A stretch of DNA of 8,075 nt from Limisphaerales bacterium (GTDB lineage: Bacteria > Verrucomicrobiota > Verrucomicrobiia > Limisphaerales > UBA11358). This document shows positions 1 through 6,109 of the stretch, one piece after another; position 1 is the stretch's first letter; every line of letters starts with the position of its first letter. The translations under genes were made by a program, and so were the position numbers. The DNA is taken from contig PKZR01000203.1 of NCBI GenBank assembly GCA_003133815.1, positions 4,664 to 12,738 on the forward strand, in the 5' to 3' direction. Under the pieces are notes generated by a model that saw nothing but the letters and a program-made list of their open reading frames with translations, was not told where the DNA came from and did not search any database.

Positions 1-43
1 GCGATTGAAGCCAGCAGACTAAAGATAAAAAGCACATTTTCAT
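1..43 (-). CDS. N-terminus of an unidentified protein, possible signal peptide (partial)
   Basis: Reading leftwards from an ATG at 43-41, 14 codons are open to the window edge and give MKMCFLSLVCWLQS. A charged start followed by a hydrophobic run is what the beginning of a Sec signal peptide looks like. The start lies 20 bases after the stop of the large minus-strand gene, so the two could share a transcript. No clear Shine-Dalgarno sequence precedes it; the preceding bases are A-rich. Too little is visible to name a function, and a chance ORF cannot be excluded. Confidence 0.35.
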   Translation of the reverse strand, partial: MKMCFLSLVCWLQS

Positions 44-63
44 GATGTTCTGTTTTTTAATTT

Positions 64-3000
64 TCAGGGAGTGCCGACCACGATGAAATTGAAGGCGGTC
101 GGATCTGTCAACGCCCCGGAAGTATTATAGAAATTTACGGGTGCTGTCGTTGAGAGCGTATAGCTTATCACCGGAATAATAATACTTCCAACTGCCCATG
201 GAGTTATGGTCATAGTTGGCTCCGAATCAGTAAAACCGGGCGAGAAATTAATCGTGTAGCTGCCGGTGGAATTGCGGACGGCCGTGAATCCAGCCCCTGT
301 AGTATAAAGAACACCTCCGCTGTATTCAACAAGCCCCCGGATGATGCGCAGATTCTCCGTGCCGACGGTCGCGGGATTTCCACCAATGCGGATGGTTCCG
401 GTGTTGGTGATGTTGCCTGTCACCGTCACGTTGCCGACGACCTGCAAGGTGGATTGCGGCGAGGTGGTGCCGATTCCGACGTTGCCATTGGTGCCGATCA
501 TAAACGGGGTGGTGCCGACCGATCCGTTGTAATTGTCTATTGCAAACACGTCGGAAGTTCGCTGGTCCACAAAAATGCGCCAGCGCATTTTCGCGGTATT
601 GTAACGGTGCTCGCTGCCGTCGTAATATCCGTTGAAATTAATCGCCTGAAACCCGCTGGCACCAGCCGCCAAAGGCTGGAGGCTGATGTTTGAATTGGTC
701 GAGCCATCGGTCACGCGCAGTCCGTGCGCCGGGTCAATCACTTGAAACGTGTTTGTGCCGTTAAAGGTTTGATTCGCGTTGAGTAGGGCCACATTGGTCA
801 GGCCGCTGCCGCTGCCGCTAAACGTGCCGGCCAGGGTCAGGCCTGTTTCAGTGTTCGTCACGGCGGCGGCGGGCAGGTTGGTCTGGGAAATCTGGCCGGT
901 CAATTTTGCTCCGTTCAGATTCGTCAAGCTTCCCCCGTTGCCGTTGAAAATGCCGGTCAAGGCCACGCCCGTTTCGGTGTTCGTCACGATGCCTGCAGGC
1001 AGATCGGCCAAAGGAACCTGTCCGGCCAGACTCGCGCCATTCAGGTTCGTCAATCCGCCGCCGTTGCCGGCAAAAATGGAATTGGTGATGAAGGCGTTTG
1101 TGATGCTGATGCCTGCGACCACGTTGGTGGCCAGGGCCGCATTGCCGCCGTTCAAGTTCGTTGTCAGTTGCCATGTCGTCGCATTTAATTGGGTGCTGGT
1201 GATCCCGCTCAACTGCGCCAGCGGAACCGTGCCGCTGGAAAGCTGTGAGGCGTTCAGCCCGGTCAGATTGCTGCCATTGCCTGAAAAATTCCCCTGATAG
1301 CCGGAAATGCTGGCAACCGGCGAGTTGATAAAAACCGACAGGGTGCCGCTCGAAGTCTGGTTGGGGACAATCAAATCCGGCCGGCCATCGCCGTTCACAT
1401 CCGCTGCGGCAACACCGAATGGATAAGTCGTGCTAAGCGTGGTGGCGAGCGCGAAGCCGCCGCTGCCGTTGTTCGTCAACACCGTCAGGTTGTTTCCAAA
1501 GGAGCTTGAGGAGATCAAATCCGGCCTGCCATCCCCGTTGACGTCCGCCGCAATGACGCTGCTTGCTCCGGTGGTGTAGATGGAATTGGAACTGTAAAGA
1601 CTGCTGCCATTGTTCGTGAACAACATCAGCGTGCCATAAGCATAGTTCACGTTGATCAATTCCGGTATGCCGGTGCCATTGATATCCGCCGCTATCACGT
1701 CCGCCGGCTCGAGGCCGGTTTTTGGCGTGCAGGCGAGTGCGAAGCCGCCACTCCCGTTGTTGGTCAGCACCGTCAACGTATTGTCACTCTCGTTCGCGGT
1801 GGCCAGATCCACCAGGCCGGTGGAGTTGGTGAATGCCACGACCGAAACCGGCCCGTTGCCCACGATATAGGTTGCGTTCAGGCTGAACACACCGCTGCCA
1901 TTGTTCGTCAGCACCGTGATTGTGTTTCCGCCGGAATCCGCACAGATCAAATCCACTTTGCCATCCCCGTTCACATCCGCCGCCGCGATCCCAACCGGGC
2001 GGTTGGCACCGATCGTCTGGCTTGCCGTGAAAAAGCCGGTTCCATCGTTCGTCAGCACAATCAGGTTGTTTTGAAACGTCCCGCCCGCGCCGACCAAATC
2101 CATTTTGCCATCGCCGTTCACATCCGCCGCCACATAGGAACTCAAACCATTGCCGCCGGGCAGATATTCATTGTAGTCAAACGTGAAGGAGCCGTCGCCG
2201 TTGTTCGTCACCACCTGCAAAGAGCCTCCGTTACCGGTGATCAAGTCCGGCTTGCCATCGCCATTGACATCCGTGGCCACGATGAATTGCGGATAGCTGG
2301 TGACCGCCGGCACGGAGCCGAGCGTGAAGTTGCCCACGTAGTTGCTCTGCCAGCTGATGCCGATGTTGATGGCCCCGTGCGAATTGACATTGAGCAGATC
2401 CACATTGGTCAGGCCCGCGCCTGTGCCGGTGAACGTGCCGGTGATGTTCACACCGCTTTCATTGTTCGTCACCGCGAATGCAGGCAGTTTGGTCAGCCCG
2501 CTCCCGTTGCCGCTGACAGTGCCGGTGACCCGCAAATTCCCCTGCACCGACAACTGGCTGGAGCCATCATTGATCACCCGCACGTTGTAGTCCTGGAATG
2601 TCCCTGTGCCATAATGAAAGTCAATGTAGGGCGTGGCGCCTGATTTCACCGAATTGCCCAGTTCGATGGCACCGCCCTGATCGTCCCTCAAATAACTTGC
2701 AGAACTCCAATAGATGTTGGTGCCCGTTATAGTGCTACCTGTGATGCTGCTGCCCGTTATTGTCCCGCCGGAGAAGTTGCCGCTCAGGTTCACGTTGGTG
2801 GAATTAGTCGTCACCACCGCGCCCGGCAGTTGCGCCAGCGCAAGCGTGCCGGAAATGTTCGCCGCCAAAACTGAATTGGCGCTGCCTGCGGTTCCAGCAT
2901 TCACTGCGCTGCCCGCGCTGGCGGAATAAATGGCATAGGGTGTGGGCGTGATGGATTGGCGCGGACTCAAGGTCACGAACATGCCATTGCCGTTTGTGCG

Positions 3001-3300
3001 CGCACCAATCTCCAGCCAGTAGTTCGTGCCGGTGAAGACGCCGCCAAAATCCAGCGCCGCGGTGAACAGTCCGTTGCTGACACTCATGGCGCTGTTGGTC
3101 AGCGAACCAATCAGGTTGCCGCCGGTCACGGCATCGAAAACGGTGAAGCTCAAATCATAGCTGCCATTGGCCGCGCTGCCGCCGTTGTTGAGCCGGCCTT
3201 GATATGTGAACGCCGTGCCTTGGGCTTGGGCTTTTGAGAGTTGAAAGTCGAGGGTTGATAACGACACCAATGCCAGCAGGATAAATGATTTGATTTTCAT
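64..3300 (-). CDS. Secreted tail-fibre-like protein with a seven-repeat FG-GAP/VCBS beta-propeller
   Basis: Predicted 1078-residue exported protein, probably an extracellular structural or adhesive factor; ligand and enzymatic activity are unknown. The start at 3300 is chosen because MKIKSFILLALVSLSTL opens a good Sec signal peptide (likely cut after AQA at residue 26). The open frame continues 38 codons upstream without signal character. A GGAGG lies 18 bases upstream, rather far for a Shine-Dalgarno. Order of parts: an N-terminal domain with FTYQGRL near residue 31 and SITPTPYAIYSA near 120; Gly/Ser/Thr/Asn-rich repeats of the GxGxxLTNLN type; seven FG-GAP repeats (about residues 340-660); more GxGxxLTNLN repeats (about 675-850); NVGIGTTSP near 941, a motif common in phage tail-fibre-like proteins; and a C-terminal beta-rich domain (GAGFTAVRNSTGSYTINFSP, about 1000-1020). 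No C-terminal sorting signal, LPxTG or membrane anchor is seen. maf lies upstream on the same strand, 115 bases away. The family architecture is recognised by eye; function is inferred. Confidence 0.88.
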   Translation of the reverse strand: MKIKSFILLALVSLSTLDFQLSKAQAQGTAFTYQGRLNNGGSAANGSYDLSFTVFDAVTGGNLIGSLTNSAMSVSNGLFTAALDFGGVFTGTNYWLEIGARTNGNGMFVTLSPRQSITPTPYAIYSASAGSAVNAGTAGSANSVLAANISGTLALAQLPGAVVTTNSTNVNLSGNFSGGTITGSSITGSTITGTNIYWSSASYLRDDQGGAIELGNSVKSGATPYIDFHYGTGTFQDYNVRVINDGSSQLSVQGNLRVTGTVSGNGSGLTKLPAFAVTNNESGVNITGTFTGTGAGLTNVDLLNVNSHGAINIGISWQSNYVGNFTLGSVPAVTSYPQFIVATDVNGDGKPDLITGNGGSLQVVTNNGDGSFTFDYNEYLPGGNGLSSYVAADVNGDGKMDLVGAGGTFQNNLIVLTNDGTGFFTASQTIGANRPVGIAAADVNGDGKVDLICADSGGNTITVLTNNGSGVFSLNATYIVGNGPVSVVAFTNSTGLVDLATANESDNTLTVLTNNGSGGFALACTPKTGLEPADVIAADINGTGIPELINVNYAYGTLMLFTNNGSSLYSSNSIYTTGASSVIAADVNGDGRPDLISSSSFGNNLTVLTNNGSGGFALATTLSTTYPFGVAAADVNGDGRPDLIVPNQTSSGTLSVFINSPVASISGYQGNFSGNGSNLTGLNASQLSSGTVPLAQLSGITSTQLNATTWQLTTNLNGGNAALATNVVAGISITNAFITNSIFAGNGGGLTNLNGASLAGQVPLADLPAGIVTNTETGVALTGIFNGNGGSLTNLNGAKLTGQISQTNLPAAAVTNTETGLTLAGTFSGSGSGLTNVALLNANQTFNGTNTFQVIDPAHGLRVTDGSTNSNISLQPLAAGASGFQAINFNGYYDGSEHRYNTAKMRWRIFVDQRTSDVFAIDNYNGSVGTTPFMIGTNGNVGIGTTSPQSTLQVVGNVTVTGNITNTGTIRIGGNPATVGTENLRIIRGLVEYSGGVLYTTGAGFTAVRNSTGSYTINFSPGFTDSEPTMTITPWAVGSIIIPVISYTLSTTAPVNFYNTSGALTDPTAFNFIVVGTP
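785..1075 (-). repeat. 126-base tandem repeats (42-residue units) in the tail-fibre-like part
   Basis: Equivalent bases recur exactly 126 apart, for example the TCA of the LTN codons at 798, 924 and 1050, and the string GTTTCxGTGTTCGTCACG at 845 and 971. The protein unit is roughly GxFxGNGxxLTNLNGAxLxGQ followed by xxLPAxxVTNTETGV. The third copy is clear only in its first half. More diverged copies of the GxGxxLTxL core appear around 1253-1291, 2391-2440 and 2484-2520, so the propeller sits inside this array. Confidence 0.78.
1370..2278 (-). repeat. Seven tandem FG-GAP (VCBS) repeats within the secreted protein gene
   Basis: A repeated segment encoding AxDVNGDGxPDLI starts, on the plus-strand complement, near 1370, 1514, 1655, 1801, 1946, 2093 and 2240, a period of roughly 138-148 bases (about 48 residues). 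Read in protein order the motifs are VATDVNGDGKPDLI, VAADVNGDGKMDLV, AAADVNGDGKVDLI, VVAFTNSTGLVDLA, IAADINGTGIPELI, IAADVNGDGRPDLI and AAADVNGDGRPDLI. Each is followed by a segment ending LxVLTNNGSGxF or similar. Seven copies match the blade number of integrin-alpha-type propellers. Five copies keep the full acidic loop expected to bind calcium; the fourth and fifth have lost it. Confidence 0.87.
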
Positions 3301-3415
3301 GGTTCGAGTTGGCCGCGACCTCCACGTTGATGAACGGCGTCTTGTGATCGATGATTCACGGCCAGCGAACCAGAAATTTGAAGACGTGACACAAGACTCC
3401 ATATGCCGACACAAG

Positions 3416-4042
3416 TCAAGATGACACTTTGCCTTGAGTGAAGAAAAAAACTCCCGACTCTCGTCTGAATTTGCGTTTCCACAATTTCAATTCCTCCTTC
3501 AATTTCTCCACCGGCAAGCCGACGACGTTGGTGTAGGAACCGGAAATCTCCGACACAATCAAATCGCCGTGTTCCTGGATGGCATAGGCGCCCGCCTTGT
3601 CCAGCGGATTCATCCGGGAAAGATATTCGCCGATTTGTTCCGTGGTCATCGGCAGAAACGTGACGTCTGTACTGATGGCAAAAATGCGTTCGCGATGACT
3701 GCGCAGGTGCATCAGGCAAACGCCTGTGACGACCTGGTGCGTGCAGCCCTGAAGCTCGGCCAGCATCTGTTTCGCCTCGTCGATGCTTCCGGGCTTGCCG
3801 AAAATTTTTCGCTTCAAAAAGACCAGCGTGTCAGCGCCCAGCACGAGCGAGTCAGGGATTTTCTTGGCCACGGCGCGGGCCTTGCGATGTGCGTTAAGCT
3901 GGCAAAGCTCGTACGGCGACAATTGCCCGTCCAAAACCTCCGTCGCATCGCTGGGAACGACCTTGAATTCCAGTTTCAACTGGCGCAGGAGTTCCGCACG
4001 TCGCGGCGACGCGGAAGCCAGTATGAGCGGCGGCATTTTCAT
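3416..4042 (-). CDS. maf: Maf family nucleoside triphosphate pyrophosphatase (dTTP/UTP type)
   Basis: Cytoplasmic house-cleaning enzyme that hydrolyses non-canonical or excess nucleoside triphosphates to monophosphate and pyrophosphate. The 208-residue protein is close to the family's usual length, with a slightly extended basic C-terminus. Conserved features in order: SASPRRAELL at 10-19 (phosphate-binding loop), GADTLV at 69-74 with the likely catalytic Asp71, FGKPGSIDEA at 81-90, and STDVTFLPMT at 124-133. The block DKAGAYAIQ at 148-156 and GSYTNVVGLP at 168-177 follow. DKAGAYAIQ plus GSYxNVVGLP is the pattern of the YhdE-like dTTP/UTP branch, so that specificity is inferred. The ATG at 4042 is chosen because the conserved N-terminus begins a few residues later; an alternative ATG lies two codons in, and no strong ribosome binding site is seen. 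It is transcribed divergently from aroK and shares its intergenic region. Its stop lies 115 bases before the start of the large secreted-protein gene. Confidence 0.95.
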   Translation of the reverse strand: MKMPPLILASASPRRAELLRQLKLEFKVVPSDATEVLDGQLSPYELCQLNAHRKARAVAKKIPDSLVLGADTLVFLKRKIFGKPGSIDEAKQMLAELQGCTHQVVTGVCLMHLRSHRERIFAISTDVTFLPMTTEQIGEYLSRMNPLDKAGAYAIQEHGDLIVSEISGSYTNVVGLPVEKLKEELKLWKRKFRRESGVFFFTQGKVSS

Positions 4043-4111
4043 TCAGCCAATTTAGGCGCAAACGGCGAATTGTCGAGCGGCACAAAGCATTCCCATACCG
4101 CTTAAATTTTC

Positions 4112-4147
4112 GATGACGAGGACGGGAATGAGGGCGAAGAAGATTTG
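4112..4147 (+). repeat. Degenerate purine-rich hexamer array in the maf-aroK intergenic region
   Basis: The stretch can be read as six successive hexamers, GATGAC GAGGAC GGGAAT GAGGGC GAAGAA GATTTG. Five begin with GA, one begins with GG, and most repeat a purine at the fourth position. It is strongly purine-biased on the plus strand compared with the flanks. It directly precedes the heptamer array at 4151-4185. It could be simple-sequence decay with no function. Confidence 0.4.
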
Positions 4148-4150
4148 CCG

Positions 4151-4185
4151 CTTGAAACACGGCGCTTGAAACTTGAAACTCGTTG
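4151..4185 (+). repeat. CTTGAAA heptamer array immediately upstream of aroK
   Basis: In steps of seven, the sequence reads CTTGAAA, CACGGCG, CTTGAAA, CTTGAAA, CTCGTTG. Three exact heptamers stand in register at 4151, 4165 and 4172. The array ends one base before the aroK ATG, so it occupies the place where a Shine-Dalgarno sequence would be expected; none is seen. The same layout (unit, GC-rich variant, unit, unit) appears in the left arm of the repeat inside queG. Confidence 0.6.
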
Positions 4186-4186
4186 A

Positions 4187-4723
4187 ATGCAAAGCGACCG
4201 CCGCATCGTCAATCTCGCGCTCATCGGTTTCATGGGCACGGGCAAGACTTCCGTGGGCCGGTTTGTCGCCGAGCTGCTGGATTTTCATTACCTCGACACG
4301 GACGAAATGATCCAGTCCGGCACGGGCCGCACCATCAGCGACATTTTCAAGGCGGACGGCGAGCCGGCGTTTCGCGCGCTGGAGGAAAAGGTCGTCGTTG
4401 AACTTGCGGGCCGCACGAAGACGGTCATTGCCACGGGCGGCGGCCTGCCGACGAACCCGAATAATTTCAACAGCCTCAAGGCGCACGCGCTCGTGGTCTG
4501 CCTTTGGGCCTCGCCGGAAAGAATCTGGGAGCGGGTCAAAAACCAGTCGCACCGTCCCCTGCTCCACGACGCGGACCCGCAGGCAAAAATCCGCGAGATG
4601 CTGGCCACCCGCGAGCCGTTTTATAAGCAGGCTGACGTTCTGCTGAACACGGAATTGCGCTCGGTGCGCGAAGTCGCGCAGCAGATCGTCCACCAGTTCC
4701 GCCTCGCAACATCCAGCCGGTGA
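4187..4723 (+). CDS. aroK: Shikimate kinase
   Basis: Cytoplasmic enzyme that phosphorylates shikimate at the 3-hydroxyl using ATP, the fifth step of the shikimate pathway to chorismate and aromatic amino acids. The 178-residue product has the expected length. Visible motifs: Walker A GFMGTGKT at 14-21; the shikimate/Mg site LDTDE at 36-40 (Asp37, Asp39); Arg63 in EPAFRALEE; GGG at 84-86, the Walker-B-like shikimate-binding glycines; lid Arg123 in SHRPLL; and TREPFY at 141-146 with Arg142 near the C-terminus. The ATG at 4187 gives a normal N-terminus. No Shine-Dalgarno is apparent and a heptamer repeat array fills the leader. Its TGA overlaps the queG ATG by one base, suggesting co-transcription and translational coupling. 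The two neighbours share no pathway, so the linkage is probably positional only. aroK and aroL cannot be distinguished from sequence alone; aroK is the usual name. Confidence 0.95.
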   Translation: MQSDRRIVNLALIGFMGTGKTSVGRFVAELLDFHYLDTDEMIQSGTGRTISDIFKADGEPAFRALEEKVVVELAGRTKTVIATGGGLPTNPNNFNSLKAHALVVCLWASPERIWERVKNQSHRPLLHDADPQAKIREMLATREPFYKQADVLLNTELRSVREVAQQIVHQFRLATSSR

Positions 4724-5796
4724 TGAAAGAGAAAATCCGCCAGCACGCGCTGGAACTGGGCTTCGACGACTGCCGGTTCACCACCGCCGCGCCACCCGCG
4801 AGCGCGGAACAATTTCAATCCTGGCTCGCCGGAAAAAATCATGGCGAGATGTCCTGGCTCGAACGCAACGCGGAAAAGCGCGTCGAGCCACAGAAAGTTT
4901 TGCCCGATGCAAAAAGCATCATCACACTGGTTGTGAGCTATGCGCAAAGTGACAAGTGGCGAGTGACAAGTGACAAGATATTTCCAGCGCCCGATGCATG
5001 TCACCCGTCACCGGTCACCGGTCACGGCGTTGTCGCCCGTTACGCTAGGTTTGACGATTACCATGATGTTCTCGGCGAGCAGTTAAAACAATTAACCGCC
5101 TTCATTGATTCGGCGTCCGACCGCAAGGTCCGCTCGCTCTGGTATGTGGACACCGGGCCGGTTTTGGAACGTGATCTGGCACAACGCGCGGGAATCGGTT
5201 TTGTGGGCAAACACTCGAACCTCATCAGCCGCAAACTCGGCAACTGGATCTTTCTCGCGGAAATTTTGACGACGCTGGAACTCGAACCCGACGCACCGGA
5301 GAAAAATCATTGCGGCAAATGCTCGCGCTGCATTTCCGCCTGCCCGACTAACGCCATCACCGCGCCGTTTCAACTCGACGCGCGCAAATGCATTTCCTAT
5401 CTGACGATTGAATTGAAAGGTTCGATCCCGGTTGAATTTCGCAGCGCCATCGGCAACCGTATTTATGGCTGTGATGACTGCCTTGCGGTCTGCCCATGGA
5501 ACTGTTTTGCGCATAAAGGCAAGCTGATGAAATCACACGCGCGAAATGACTTGGACCAGCCGGATTTGATTGAATTACTTTCACTCGACGAGGCTGGTTT
5601 CAAATCCCGTTTCGCCAACTCGCCGATTTTGCGGACGAAACGGCGGGGGTTTTTAAGGAACGTCTGCGTCGCACTGGGAAACACCGGCGATGACTCCGCC
5701 CTGCCCCATTTGCAGAAAGCCGTCAACGATTCCGAGCCGTTGATTGCCGAACACGCGCGCTGGGCGATTTCAGAAATCGAATCGCGCCGGAAATAA
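4723..5796 (+). CDS. queG: Epoxyqueuosine reductase
   Basis: Cobalamin- and iron-sulfur-dependent enzyme that reduces epoxyqueuosine to queuosine in tRNA, the last step of queuosine synthesis in the cytoplasm. The 357-residue product fits the family. Visible features: an N-terminal cobalamin-binding region with GEMSWLERNAEKRVEPQKVL (41-60); VARYARFDDYHDVL (104-117); YVDTGPVLERDLAQRAGIGF (141-160) with the probable catalytic Asp143; ferredoxin-like cysteines 197, 200, 203 and 207 in CGKCSRCISACP plus Cys223; and a second set 250, 253 and 257 in GCDDCLAVCPWN. A HEAT-like C-terminus spans about 305-357. The start is ATG at 4723, overlapping the aroK stop (TGATG); a GTG one codon earlier is an alternative. 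Residues 76-102 (SDKW to TGHG) correspond to a heptamer-repeat element and make the variable loop before VARYAR longer than usual for the family. All recognised active-site elements are intact, so it is probably functional. Confidence 0.95.
   Translation: MKEKIRQHALELGFDDCRFTTAAPPASAEQFQSWLAGKNHGEMSWLERNAEKRVEPQKVLPDAKSIITLVVSYAQSDKWRVTSDKIFPAPDACHPSPVTGHGVVARYARFDDYHDVLGEQLKQLTAFIDSASDRKVRSLWYVDTGPVLERDLAQRAGIGFVGKHSNLISRKLGNWIFLAEILTTLELEPDAPEKNHCGKCSRCISACPTNAITAPFQLDARKCISYLTIELKGSIPVEFRSAIGNRIYGCDDCLAVCPWNCFAHKGKLMKSHARNDLDQPDLIELLSLDEAGFKSRFANSPILRTKRRGFLRNVCVALGNTGDDSALPHLQKAVNDSEPLIAEHARWAISEIESRRK
4947..5027 (+). repeat. In-frame inverted heptamer-repeat element inside queG
   Basis: The left arm is four heptamers, AAGTGAC AAGTGGC GAGTGAC AAGTGAC (4947-4974). 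The right arm is four heptamers of the opposite sense, GTCACCC GTCACCG GTCACCG GTCACGG (5000-5027), around a 25-base centre. Folded, every GTGAC pairs in register with a GTCAC, since paired positions always sum to 9974. That gives four 5-bp blocks separated by 2-base mismatches, with a single G-T wobble. The element is 81 bases, exactly 27 codons, and leaves the queG frame open. Whether it inserted as a unit or grew in place is not visible. Confidence 0.75.
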
Positions 5797-5808
5797 TTGA
5801 ACGAGTTT

Positions 5809-5841
5809 AACCCGCAGTCGCCCGCCGATAACCCGCAGTCG
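5809..5841 (+). repeat. Direct repeat AACCCGCAGTCG with 21-base spacing
   Basis: AACCCGCAGTCG occurs at 5809-5820 and again at 5830-5841, an exact 12-base match. The 21-base period equals three heptamers, in line with the seven-base periodicity seen near aroK and in queG. It lies just downstream of queG. Confidence 0.6.
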
Positions 5842-5964
5842 GCGCGGAATGATCCAGCGCCGGGGGCAGCGGTCGGTTGGGTGGCGATCAACATTGCGTC
5901 GCGTAGCATGTGGTCTTTGCAGACGGCCACCGTTGCCAACGAGGGCGTTCTGGTTCAAAACGAC

Positions 5965-5986
5965 GGCGCGCACGGAGTGACGCGCC
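5965..5986. repeat. GC-rich inverted repeat (6-bp stem, 10-base loop)
   Basis: GGCGCG at 5965-5970 is the exact reverse complement of CGCGCC at 5981-5986, around the loop CACGGAGTGA. The stem could act on transcripts leaving queG, but no T-run follows, so it is not a typical intrinsic terminator. It may instead be a copy of an interspersed repeat family. Confidence 0.45.
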
Positions 5987-6036
5987 CTACCACGGCAGGG
6001 CAGATGGTGGCCGTCCGCAAGGACTGAGAATTATCC

Positions 6037-6065
6037 TTTACAGAAATCCGACAGTCCGATTTCAT
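6037..6065 (+). promoter_or_regulatory. Possible sigma-70-type promoter for the protease gene
   Basis: TTTACA at 6037-6042 (5 of 6 to the -35 consensus) is followed after exactly 17 bases by TTTCAT at 6060-6065 (4 of 6 to the -10 consensus). It lies about 45 bases upstream of the proposed CTG start, in the AT-rich leader. The -10 match is weak and promoter consensus in this phylum is not well established, so this is only a candidate. Confidence 0.3.
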
Positions 6066-6097
6066 CCATTCATGCCAGCAAAGAAGAACATAACAAC

Positions 6098-6102
6098 AAG
6101 GA
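6098..6102 (+). promoter_or_regulatory. Ribosome binding site supporting a CTG start for the protease
   Basis: AAGGA at 6098-6102 stands 7 bases before CTG at 6110. No comparable site precedes the first in-frame ATG at 6149, where the upstream bases are pyrimidine-rich (CTCTCGCTCTC). This spacing, with the signal peptide gained, decides the start. Confidence 0.5.
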
Positions 6103-6109
6103 TCCCTTT

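Larger units (their letters stand above)
5797..6109. other. Region of about 310 bases without a convincing gene
   Basis: Lies between the queG stop and the protease gene. A 76-codon frame (5797-6027) could start at TTG directly after the queG TAA. Its product, beginning with the repeat-derived FNPQSPADNPQSA, has no recognisable domain, membrane segment or motif and no ribosome binding site of its own, so it is not called a gene. The stretch holds a direct repeat (5809-5841), a GC-rich inverted repeat (5965-5986), a possible promoter (6037-6065) and the leader of the protease gene. Base composition falls sharply from GC-rich to AT-rich near 6027. No RNA gene was recognised. Confidence 0.6.

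Noticed and set aside
785..2278. Regularly spaced repeats considered as a CRISPR array
   Set aside because: The repeats are in frame, the intervals between them are also similar to each other, and they encode FG-GAP and fibre motifs; there are no unique spacers and no cas genes.
2071..2643. Plus-strand 190-codon frame antisense to the secreted protein gene
   Set aside because: It is the complement of repetitive coding sequence; the product has no domain and mirrors the repeats of the real gene. Other plus-strand frames between 341 and 3237 are rejected for the same reason.
3301..3414. N-terminal extension of the large secreted protein by 38 residues (from an ATG at 3414)
   Set aside because: The extension is Arg/Ser-rich, would bury the signal peptide internally, and begins right beside the maf stop; the ATG at 3300 gives a proper signal peptide.
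3434..4105. Plus-strand 223-codon frame antisense to maf
   Set aside because: The minus strand has all Maf motifs in order; the opposite frame shows no recognisable family.
4052..4693. Minus-strand 213-codon frame overlapping aroK
   Set aside because: aroK is complete and well conserved on the plus strand; this frame is Arg/Ala-rich without motifs, as expected of a GC-rich shadow.
5965..5990. Hairpin downstream of queG considered as an intrinsic terminator
   Set aside because: The stem is GC-rich but is followed by CTACCACGGC and not by a T-run, and it lies about 170 bases past the queG stop.
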